Positions 57,386 to 64,000 of a stretch of DNA of 64,000 nt are shown piece after piece; the stretch's first letter is position 1, and the number at the start of each line of letters is the position of its first letter. The notes beneath the pieces are model-generated. The model worked only from the letters and a program-made list of their open reading frames with translations. It was not told the origin of the DNA and did not search any database. Position numbers and translations under genes: made by a program. This stretch comes from an uncultured Dyadobacter sp. (lineage in GTDB: Bacteria; Bacteroidota; Bacteroidia; Cytophagales; Spirosomataceae), in contig NZ_CAMLSE010000008.1 in NCBI RefSeq assembly GCF_946482605.1, positions 1 to 64,000 on the forward strand, given 5' to 3'.

Positions 57386-58936
57386 ATGACATTGCATTCC
57401 GTGGATCTGCGTACCACAGGCCAGTTTCCTGCATTATTGCTGGACTATCTGGATCAGAAACCGACACTGGAAGCTTTCTACGGTACTTTTCCGACGCTGG
57501 AAAATGCTGAGAAAGTGATTTTGAATAAAAAGAGCTTTGACCGGGAGAAAAGAAAGACGCTTGTCGACGTGCTGACGGAGCAATACCGCGGCCTGCCCTC
57601 ACTGCCCGATTTTTCGGCATTGTTGGAGGAGAATACATTCACAGTAACGACCGGTCATCAGCTGAATATTTTCACAGGCCCGTTGTACATTATATACAAG
57701 ATCATCACGATCATCAAGCTCGCCGAAGCCCTCAAAGCGAAATACCCCGAATACAATTTCGTACCCATTTACTGGATGGCTTCCGAAGACCATGATTTTG
57801 AAGAAATTGCCTCCTTCCATCTTTTCGGGCAGACCCACAAATGGACCGGAGAGCATAAAGGCGCCGTAGGGAAGCTGAATCCTAAGGAACTGGCCGGGAT
57901 TTTGAAGCAATTGCCTGATAAGCCGTTGCTCTTTGCGAAGGCATATCTGGAAAACAACACATTGGCCGACGCGGTACGATGTTACATGCACGAACTTTTC
58001 GGACGTTATGGGCTCGTTAGTCTCGATGCCGACAATGCCCATCTAAAACGACACTTCCTGCCGGTCATTACAGAGGAACTGAAAGACTCCATTTCGGAAA
58101 AACTCGTTACTGAAACCACTTCCCGCCTGAATGCGCTCGGCTACCACACTCCCCTGCATGCGCGCGAAATCAATTTCTTCTATCTAGACGACAACCTGCG
58201 CGAGCGTATCGTGCGTGAGGGCGACGTTTTTAAAGTGCTGAATACCGAGCTGGAATTTACCGAACCACAATTGTTGGCACTGGCGGAAACCAATCCGGAA
58301 CGTTTCAGCCCGAATGTGATCCTCCGGCCATTGTATGAGGAAGTAATTTTGCCAAATCTTGCGTATATAGGTGGGCCGTCAGAGGTGCCATATTGGATGC
58401 AGCTGAAAGGCGTTTTCGAGCATTTCAACGTACCCTATCCCATGCTGATGCCACGCAATTTTGCGCTGTACATCAATGGCCACCAATATAAGAAAGCCCA
58501 AAAGTTAAAGATAGATTATAAAGATCTCTTCCTCGACGAGGTGGCCCTGCGTAAAATATTTATCGAGCGTAATACGGAGCACGTCCTCAATCTGAACGAC
58601 CAAAAAGAGGCGTTCAATGCGATTTTCGATGAGATTCTAGCCAAAGCTACGGAGGTCGATCAGACCATGCATGGGGCTGTAAAAGCGGAACAAACGCGCC
58701 TGCTCAATTCACTTAAGCATCTTGAAAAGCGTATTATCCGTGCTGAAGAGCGCAATCACGAGTCAGAGATTGAGCAATTACTGACCCTTAAAAACAAACT
58801 GTTCCCGAACGGAATCGCCCAGGAACGGTTTGATAACCTGCTGAATTTTTATATCAACGACCCTCAGTTCATTCAGAAGCTATACAACGCCTTCGATCCG
58901 TTGGATTTCAGGTATAATGTATTGCTGGAAGAGTGA
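57386..58936 (+). CDS. bshC: Bacillithiol biosynthesis cysteine-adding enzyme BshC
   Basis: A 516-residue protein with BshC features: an opening LRTTGQFPALLLDYLDQKPTLEAFY, VTTGHQLNIFTGPLYIIYKIITII, FVPIYWMASEDHDFEEI, and late IRAEERNHESEIEQLLTLKNKLFPNGIAQERFDNLLNF. BshC is thought to add Cys in the last step of bacillithiol synthesis, and its presence suggests this organism uses that low-molecular-weight thiol, as many Bacteroidota do. The ATG at 57386 is preferred over a TTG at 57350. It is convergent with the DUF4097-like gene after only ten bases, without a visible terminator. Confidence 0.93.
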   Translation: MTLHSVDLRTTGQFPALLLDYLDQKPTLEAFYGTFPTLENAEKVILNKKSFDREKRKTLVDVLTEQYRGLPSLPDFSALLEENTFTVTTGHQLNIFTGPLYIIYKIITIIKLAEALKAKYPEYNFVPIYWMASEDHDFEEIASFHLFGQTHKWTGEHKGAVGKLNPKELAGILKQLPDKPLLFAKAYLENNTLADAVRCYMHELFGRYGLVSLDADNAHLKRHFLPVITEELKDSISEKLVTETTSRLNALGYHTPLHAREINFFYLDDNLRERIVREGDVFKVLNTELEFTEPQLLALAETNPERFSPNVILRPLYEEVILPNLAYIGGPSEVPYWMQLKGVFEHFNVPYPMLMPRNFALYINGHQYKKAQKLKIDYKDLFLDEVALRKIFIERNTEHVLNLNDQKEAFNAIFDEILAKATEVDQTMHGAVKAEQTRLLNSLKHLEKRIIRAEERNHESEIEQLLTLKNKLFPNGIAQERFDNLLNFYINDPQFIQKLYNAFDPLDFRYNVLLEE

Positions 58937-58946
58937 GAGGAGAACT

Positions 58947-60011
58947 TTAATCTTTCAGTTTAACGTCGCCAAAGCGGGAGTTGATAGTGATCTTTGTTCC
59001 CGATCCGGTCCCGATTTTTCCCTGGTATTGCTTCATTTTGTCATGTCGGCCGTCTTTTTCCGGCTGCATTGAAAAGTTCACATTCGTTGCAGGGTAACTG
59101 AAATTGCCGTACGTCACCGTCACATTGAACTGGTTGGCTTCGGCCGGCAATATCACCGAGGAGTAGGCGGCCTGTATGTCAACGTTCTGCGCTGAATTGG
59201 TCAGTTCGTCAATTTTGAAGTTGCCGGAATAATTCAGCTTGATTTTGCCCGTACCTCTGATCGTGCCGATTTTAGCACCGGAGTAATCGATATCGGCATC
59301 CAGGTTCGTGACATCGCCGATGCTGAGGTCTCCGAACTTGTTATTCAGCCATATCTTTTTTGCCTGATCAAGTTTGAGGTTTGAGTACTGAAATTCCAGT
59401 TTACCACCATCCATTTTCCCGATTTTGGCGCTTCCATATCGCACATCGATCACATTATCGGCGTTATCGAGGACATTCGCCATAAAGTTGCCGTACTTCG
59501 AATCGACGGTCAGCGGCGCATGGAAAGCGGGGATGTCGGTGTTCCCGAACTTGTTGCGGACGGTCAAGGCATTTTCCTTAGGCATGTAGATCGTGTAATC
59601 GATCTGGATGAAATTCTTGTCACCCTTCCTGTTATTCCAGCTATTGCCTCCAAACTGGTTACGGTCGATTCGCGTAGTCAGGCTGATCACGTTTTTTATC
59701 CGTTTTTCATCGACATTCACAGCACTGAGATATTCCGAGGCGCGCGAATCGGAGGGAGCATTAGCGGTAACCACAATTTCAACTTTGATCTCTTCTTTGG
59801 CCCAAAGGTTCACTTTTACGAGCCCGAACTGGTTATCGACTTCCAGTGCATCGCTTTTTTTGACATCAAAAATCTTTACAATATTTCTTCGCTTTTCGAC
59901 CAGCCCGTTTTGTTCGGAATCGTCGGGACCAGATGCTGCGCTGGCAACCTGCGGCAGTGCGGAAATCGCACTAAATAACAGGAGCGTTGCTATTTTCTTT
60001 ATCGTTGTCAT
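58947..60011 (-). CDS. Exported DUF4097-like β-helical protein
   Basis: A 354-residue protein with a signal peptide (KKIATLLLFSAISALPQVASA). The remainder is a long series of short β-strands (NQFGLVKVNLWAKEEIKVEI, VRNKFGNTDIPAFHA, VDSKYGNFMANVLDN, NNKFGDLSIGDV, YSGAKIGTIRG) with repeated N-K-F-G-x/ D-S-K-Y-G turns, as in DUF4097-type or head-GIN-type putative adhesins. It ends INSRFGDVKLKD. It overlaps the upstream gene by 41 bases and closes the sigma/anti-sigma operon, so it is probably an output or sensor of that system (inference). Confidence 0.75.
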   Translation of the reverse strand: MTTIKKIATLLLFSAISALPQVASAASGPDDSEQNGLVEKRRNIVKIFDVKKSDALEVDNQFGLVKVNLWAKEEIKVEIVVTANAPSDSRASEYLSAVNVDEKRIKNVISLTTRIDRNQFGGNSWNNRKGDKNFIQIDYTIYMPKENALTVRNKFGNTDIPAFHAPLTVDSKYGNFMANVLDNADNVIDVRYGSAKIGKMDGGKLEFQYSNLKLDQAKKIWLNNKFGDLSIGDVTNLDADIDYSGAKIGTIRGTGKIKLNYSGNFKIDELTNSAQNVDIQAAYSSVILPAEANQFNVTVTYGNFSYPATNVNFSMQPEKDGRHDKMKQYQGKIGTGSGTKITINSRFGDVKLKD

Positions 60012-60579
60012 TTTTCACTTTGTTAATGCGTTGCAAAATTTCCAGTTGTTGGTTCAGCAGATCGACCTGCAATTGCAGATTCTGAACCATTGCTTCCAGC
60101 AATGCTTCCTGGTTAGGGGCGTTCGATAAGTTGGAACGCAAGTTTTTGTAACTCGTCTCCAGACTTTCCAAATCGGCAGAGAAATCCTTGTACAGCTCGG
60201 GGTTGTTCCGGGCGAGTTTAATGATCTCCTCCCTTTTTTGGTCTATTGCAACATTGTATTGATTGAATTCGCGGGCATAGGCGGGGACTTTCAGGGCCAC
60301 ATTAGGGTCACGGGTAATGCCATACTCGTTATTGAGGTAAACCAAAAATCCGATCCCCAGCGCCAGGAACACCCCGGCGGCAATTCGCCAATCGAAATAC
60401 GGATTATTCAGCCGCCTGATTTTTTTTTTCGATTTTTCGGATACTATCGGAATCTCATTATGTAATTGGCTCTCAATTTGACTCCACAAAGAATCCTGCG
60501 GTAAGAAAGTATCAAATCCATCCCTGTTATCTCGCACAAACCGCTCCAATCGATCCTTTTTATCAGAAGAATTTTTCAT
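59971..60579 (-). CDS. Putative anti-sigma factor, single-span membrane protein
   Basis: A 202-residue protein. The charged cytoplasmic N-terminus (KKDRLERFVRDNRDGFDTFLPQDSLWSQIESQL) precedes one membrane span near residues 69-85 (WRIAAGVFLALGIGFLVYL). A periplasmic helical C-terminus with a leucine/glutamine-rich coiled coil follows (LEAMVQNLQLQVDLLNQQLEILQRINKV). The position, downstream of an ECF sigma gene and with the N-in/C-out layout, is that of anti-sigma factors; the 'FxxxLPxxSLWxxIExxL' start is common in such Bacteroidota proteins. No zinc-finger motif is seen. Confidence 0.68.
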   Translation of the reverse strand: MKNSSDKKDRLERFVRDNRDGFDTFLPQDSLWSQIESQLHNEIPIVSEKSKKKIRRLNNPYFDWRIAAGVFLALGIGFLVYLNNEYGITRDPNVALKVPAYAREFNQYNVAIDQKREEIIKLARNNPELYKDFSADLESLETSYKNLRSNLSNAPNQEALLEAMVQNLQLQVDLLNQQLEILQRINKVKNDNDKENSNAPVI

Positions 60580-60690
60580 AGATTAATTAACTTGTCAAGT
60601 GTAAATAATAGTCTCAAATCCGTATAGTTTAAGGGTCAACATCTTTTACTCCTGGTGCTGCGTTTGTCATTTATTGCGGTCCGCCGCGCG

Positions 60691-60768
60691 GTCATGTTTT
60701 GTCAAGAGTTGTCATTTGTTGTTTCTCTCCAATCTGACTATTTCTGACCATTCCTGACTACATTTGAC
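60691..60768. repeat. Helically phased GTCA/TGAC array between sigma and anti-sigma genes
   Basis: GTCA occurs at 60691, 60701 and 60711, and its complement TGAC at 60735, 60745, 60755 and 60765, so each set is spaced exactly ten bases apart. The sets face each other across 20 bases. The bases between have a degenerate pyrimidine-rich pattern (TGACYATTYC). The region lies between the end of the sigma gene and the start of the anti-sigma gene, in the place of a promoter or operator. A further GTCA occurs at 60666. The remainder of the 60580-60775 gap shows nothing I can name. Confidence 0.7.
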
Positions 60769-60775
60769 CGTTCCG

Positions 60776-61339
60776 TTACCGAACCAAGATCTCGGTCAAT
60801 TTACGCTTCGCCCGCATGTATTGTGTCCGGGACGTTGTTTCACTGATCCCGAGCACCTCCCCGATTTCCTCATGGTCGTAGCCTTCGAAAAGATAGAGAC
60901 TAAGGACCACCCGGTAGCCGTCCGGCAATTTTTGTACCGCATTCCGTACCCTTTCTATTTCAAGCGTAGTGTCGCTCTCGTCCAGTCCGAAAGAATCCTC
61001 ATTACGGTCACTCTGCTCCAGTGTTTCCTGGAATTCGTCAATTTCTACCCATTTCACCTTCCTGCTCCGCATGTGGTTGATCGCCTTGTTGACAACAATT
61101 TGCTTCAACCAGGCCCCAAAGGTAGACTGTTGCCGGAACTGGTGCAGGTTCGTGAATGCATCCACGAAGGCCTCCTGCAGAGCGTCCTCAGCCTCTCCCA
61201 TATGGTTTAATATCCGCATGCAGATGTTGAACATGGCTTTGGAGTAATGTTTGTACAACTCGTATTGTGCTTTACGCTCTCCGAGTTTACAACGCTCCAC
61301 CAGTTCGACGTGCCGGTCGGGGTAGATTTGTGTTTTCAA
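60776..61339 (-). CDS. ECF-type RNA polymerase sigma factor
   Basis: A 187-residue sigma-70 family protein of the ECF group. Region 2 is seen in AQYELYKHYSKAMFNICMRILNHMGEAEDALQEAFVDAFTNLHQF and STFGAWLKQIVVNKAINHMRSRK. Region 4 is seen in LPDGYRVVLSLYLFEGYDHEEIGEVLGISETTSRTQYMRAKRKL. There is no region 1 or 3. It heads the run sigma, putative anti-sigma, exported DUF4097-like protein, a common Bacteroidota arrangement. Confidence 0.94.
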   Translation of the reverse strand: MKTQIYPDRHVELVERCKLGERKAQYELYKHYSKAMFNICMRILNHMGEAEDALQEAFVDAFTNLHQFRQQSTFGAWLKQIVVNKAINHMRSRKVKWVEIDEFQETLEQSDRNEDSFGLDESDTTLEIERVRNAVQKLPDGYRVVLSLYLFEGYDHEEIGEVLGISETTSRTQYMRAKRKLTEILVR

Positions 61340-61453
61340 GCAGAAGGTTTATATTTTGAACGTTCTGAACCAAAGACAATGCTTTCTACTACATGTTGCA
61401 TTCATTTTAAAAATATTTTGAAAATGGCTTGACCGAACAATGAACTGACGTGC

Positions 61454-61483
61454 GTTGTTGTACGGTAAGGCCGCGTATCTTTG
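61454..61483 (+). promoter_or_regulatory. Promoter of ispH
   Basis: TATCTTTG (61476-61483) matches TAnnTTTG exactly. GTTG (61454-61457) is 18 bases upstream. The leader to the ATG at 61536 would be ~45 bases. Confidence 0.5.
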
Positions 61484-61535
61484 TGACTCGAAACGTTGTG
61501 GCCTGTCGCTACGGGCAATCTACCGATTTTAGTAA

Positions 61536-62759
61536 ATGAAAACATTCAATATCCCCGATTTTTACCGGAGCCGTATCATTACGCCGATCAAGGAATTTCG
61601 TCGTAAGAACGACAAACTGAAACGGGATTATTCGCCGACCGTGCTGGACTTCGGACCCGTGCAATTCCTGATCGCACGGCACTTTGGCTTCTGTTACGGA
61701 GTCGAGAATGCGATCGACATTGCGTACAAGGCTATCGCCGAGAACCCGGGCAAACGCATTTTCCTGCTAAGTGAAATGATCCATAATCCGGATGTGAACC
61801 GGGATCTGATGGAACGCGGTGTTCAGTTTATTATGGATACAAAAGGAAATCAGCTGATCGGCTGGGAGCATTTGACGGCGGAAGATATTGTCATCGTGCC
61901 TGCCTTCGGAACAACTGTGGAAAACCAGCAGAAACTGTCTCAGCTCGGCGTGAATGCGTATGTATATGACACCACCTGCCCCTTTGTGGAAAAGGTATGG
62001 AACCGGGCGGCGCAGATCGGAGAGAAGAACTATACGATCGTCGTGCACGGAAAGCCTAATCATGAAGAAACAAGGGCAACTTTTTCACATAGCAAGGAGA
62101 ATGCGCCGACTGTCGTTGTGGAGAACATGAAGCAGGCGCAACTGCTGGCGTCTTACATGACCGGCGAGAAGCCCGCTTCGCAGTTTTTCGAAGATTTTCA
62201 AAACCAATATTCAGCAGGGTTCGATCCGGAGCAGCATTTGCAGCGAATCGGGGTGGTTAACCAGACCACCATGCTTGCTTCTGACACGCAGGGCATTGCC
62301 GATTACCTCAAAAACGTGATGATCCGGCATTACAGCCTTCGTCCCGAGCAGGTGGAAGACCGCTTTGCCAACACGCGCGACACATTATGCTACGCAACCA
62401 ACGATAATCAGGACGCCACTTATGCATTGCTGACCCATGAAGCGGATCTGGTGATCGTGGCGGGAGGATATAACAGTTCCAATACATCCCACCTGGTTGA
62501 GCTGTGCGAGCAAAAGTTTCCTACTTATTTTATCGAATCAGTCAACAAAATTCTCGACCGGCATTTGATCCGGCATTTTGACCTTCATAAAAAGGAAGAA
62601 ATCGTAACGGAAAACTATTTGCCCGCGAAATCGCCCGTGCGGATCATGCTCACCTGCGGAGCCTCATGCCCCGACGCGGTGGTGGAGGGAATTCTGGTCA
62701 GGTTGCTATCTTTCTTTGAAGGAGCAAAACCGATTGAAGAAGTAATGCAGGCGTTCTGA
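61536..62759 (+). CDS. ispH: 4-Hydroxy-3-methylbut-2-enyl diphosphate reductase
   Basis: A 407-residue IspH, the iron-sulfur enzyme of the last step of the MEP isoprenoid pathway. The three cluster cysteines are in HFGFCYGVENAI, YDTTCPFVEKVWNRA and MLTCGASCPDAVVEG. The IVVHGKPNHEETRATF segment contains the conserved His, and LVIVAGGYNSSNTSHL the substrate-binding Ser/Asn. It is about 90 residues longer than the E. coli enzyme, as in cyanobacteria and Cytophagales, with the extra sequence at the N-terminus and in the middle. It ends at a terminator. Confidence 0.96.
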   Translation: MKTFNIPDFYRSRIITPIKEFRRKNDKLKRDYSPTVLDFGPVQFLIARHFGFCYGVENAIDIAYKAIAENPGKRIFLLSEMIHNPDVNRDLMERGVQFIMDTKGNQLIGWEHLTAEDIVIVPAFGTTVENQQKLSQLGVNAYVYDTTCPFVEKVWNRAAQIGEKNYTIVVHGKPNHEETRATFSHSKENAPTVVVENMKQAQLLASYMTGEKPASQFFEDFQNQYSAGFDPEQHLQRIGVVNQTTMLASDTQGIADYLKNVMIRHYSLRPEQVEDRFANTRDTLCYATNDNQDATYALLTHEADLVIVAGGYNSSNTSHLVELCEQKFPTYFIESVNKILDRHLIRHFDLHKKEEIVTENYLPAKSPVRIMLTCGASCPDAVVEGILVRLLSFFEGAKPIEEVMQAF

Positions 62760-62850
62760 GGAAGCGGTTACCGTAAAATCTCATAGAAGCGCCGTTGAAT
62801 CATTTGAAAGCGGTTATTTAAAGCGAATTAACTTATATAAGCTAATTTAG

Positions 62851-62887
62851 ACGGATGGTTTTTAATCATAAAAATCATCCGTTTTTT
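62851..62887 (+). terminator. Terminator of ispH
   Basis: ACGGATG (62851-62857) pairs with CATCCGT (62876-62882), extended by a G-T and five A-T pairs, and is followed by six T. Confidence 0.85.
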
Positions 62888-62901
62888 ATATCTTCCTTCC
62901 T

Positions 62902-64000
62902 ATGAAAAAGACTTCCATCCCGTGTTCTTTTTGCCTTCTTCTGCTTGTCTGGTTTTTTAATAGCTGCTCTTCATTCAATGAAATCCGTATCGCGGGGACC
63001 AACTTTACGGAGGAGGTGGGGCAATCGCAGAACCTGGTTTTTACATTTAACAAAGACCTGGTTTCGAATGACGCGCTCAACAGCTGGGACTCGACGCAGT
63101 ACGTACAGTTTGAACCGGCAGTTCGGGGGAAATTCAAATGGACCGCGCCGAACGAGCTCGTGTTCTCACCGGTAGCTGGGTTCGGCGTTGCTACCTCGTA
63201 TAAGGCACAGCTTACAGACCTGATCACCGGGAAGTCGGGAAGCGATAAGAAACTCAAAGTGTCCAAAGATCCTATCGGTTTTCATACACCATACCTGCAG
63301 TTGGTCGAGTCGGAGAGCTGGTGGGCATTATCACAGGAAACTGGCCGCCATGAAGCCAGGTTACGACTGGTTTTCAACTACCCGGTCAATGGTCAGAATG
63401 TGGCAGAAAAGTTGAAAATCATTTCGGGCGCTCAGCCCCTGGATTACAGGATACTGCCTTCTCAGAACGAAACGTCCGTCGTATTGGCTTTCTCGAATGC
63501 GGGTAAGGCAGATAACAATGAAACTGTTGTCAATTTGACGCTTGACAAGGGCGTAAAAGTTCAGAATACCTCTTACAGCAGCCAGGAGGCCCTGGCCAGG
63601 ACGATCAGTATACCGTCGCCTTTGCATCTGGAAGTGGTTGATATCAAAACGGGGTTTGAGAATAACACGGGCTATGCGCGAATCATTACCACTCAAGAGC
63701 TCGATAAAGAGAGTATCGCGAAGAGTTTTGCCATCAATCCGGAGGCGTCTGTCGAAACGGAGCCGACAGAGAATGGGTTTATTCTCCGTGGCGCATTCAA
63801 TGAAACAGATACTTATGTGTTGCAATTGAATAAAACCCTGAAAGGCATTCTGGGGCAAACGCTGGAAGAGGAAGCTTCGAGGGATCTGTTCTTTGGCAAA
63901 ATGCCGGCGGCCATCTCATTTGCAAACAAAAAGGGACTGTATCTGTCGAGCAAAAGTTCAAGAAATATCGGCGTTCAGATCGTCAATGTCCCCAAAGTGC
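62902..64000 (+). CDS. Alpha-2-macroglobulin family lipoprotein (N-terminal part)
   Basis: The frame starts at 62902 and stays open to the window end, giving the first 366 residues. The signal peptide ends in a lipobox (WFFNSC). Residues ~30-350 form successive β-sandwich macroglobulin-type domains (for example NLVFTFNKDLVSNDAL, RLRLVFNYPVNGQNVAEKL, GYARIITTQELDKESI). The last visible stretch, ISFANKKGLYLSSKSSRNIGVQIVNVPKV, is typical of the bacterial alpha-2-macroglobulin MG1-like region. Bacterial homologues are periplasmic lipoproteins thought to trap foreign proteases. The thioester and bait regions are beyond the window. Confidence 0.8.
   Translation, partial: MKKTSIPCSFCLLLLVWFFNSCSSFNEIRIAGTNFTEEVGQSQNLVFTFNKDLVSNDALNSWDSTQYVQFEPAVRGKFKWTAPNELVFSPVAGFGVATSYKAQLTDLITGKSGSDKKLKVSKDPIGFHTPYLQLVESESWWALSQETGRHEARLRLVFNYPVNGQNVAEKLKIISGAQPLDYRILPSQNETSVVLAFSNAGKADNNETVVNLTLDKGVKVQNTSYSSQEALARTISIPSPLHLEVVDIKTGFENNTGYARIITTQELDKESIAKSFAINPEASVETEPTENGFILRGAFNETDTYVLQLNKTLKGILGQTLEEEASRDLFFGKMPAAISFANKKGLYLSSKSSRNIGVQIVNVPKV

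Overview
The window looks like chromosomal DNA of a Bacteroidota bacterium of the order Cytophagales, most like Dyadobacter or a close relative (inferred from gene content, not from a search). Supporting marks are a fused SecDF, a TonB receptor paired with a DUF4249 lipoprotein, a type IX secretion (T9SS) C-terminal sorting domain, the bacillithiol enzyme BshC, a long ~400-residue IspH, TAnnTTTG-type -7 promoter elements, and a type VI secretion system of the Bacteroidota class (T6SS subtype iii, with TssN and TssO and without TssJ/L/M). No tRNA, rRNA, CRISPR array, transposase or integrase was recognised.

Layout. 1-6.75 kb: housekeeping (end of a probable anhydro-MurNAc kinase gene, L-2-hydroxyglutarate oxidase, amino-acid permease, SecDF, one orphan small gene). 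6.95-29.5 kb: a T6SS island, almost all on the minus strand. In transcription order it holds a 60-residue LuxR-type HTH protein, tssK, tssO, tssH, two putative hydrolases (a Cys/His amidase-like protein and an HExxHxxGxxH zincin), two tandem paralogous lipoproteins, three envelope proteins (one with an OmpA peptidoglycan-binding domain), a PAAR protein, tssB, tssC, three tssD-type genes around vgrG, then tssE-tssF-tssG; tssN alone is on the plus strand. A second LuxR-type regulator with a degenerate receiver domain lies just upstream. The island has the expected sheath, tube, spike, baseplate and ATPase. The membrane complex has recognisable TssN and TssO, but TssP, TssQ and TssR were not recognised; the envelope genes between tssH and the PAAR gene are candidates for those roles or for effector/immunity functions. 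Two related repeat elements built from TGAATGAG-like units flank tssC; the one between tssB and tssC carries twelve perfect GTGA tetranucleotides.

29.7-48.1 kb: P1-family peptidase, DUF4249 lipoprotein plus TonB-dependent receptor, FolK, ribosomal protein bL28, an OmpR/histidine-kinase pair, an N-acetylglucosamine-kinase-like ATPase, a cytochrome b5-like protein, two lipoproteins, ThiL, a class IV aminotransferase, a polyprenyl synthase, a rhomboid protease, phosphatidylserine decarboxylase and SecA. 48.4-57.1 kb: a PspC protein, a thiolase, two glycosyltransferases with a large secreted glycosidase-like T9SS cargo, and a ~600-residue acyl-CoA dehydrogenase. The thiolase and the dehydrogenase share the same palindromic operator at their promoters, which points to one fatty-acid-degradation regulon. 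57.4-64 kb: BshC, an ECF sigma factor with a putative anti-sigma protein and a secreted DUF4097-like protein (with a helically phased GTCA/TGAC array between sigma and anti-sigma genes), IspH, and the start of an alpha-2-macroglobulin-like lipoprotein cut by the window end.

All identifications come from reading protein motifs, lengths and gene order; no database search was run.
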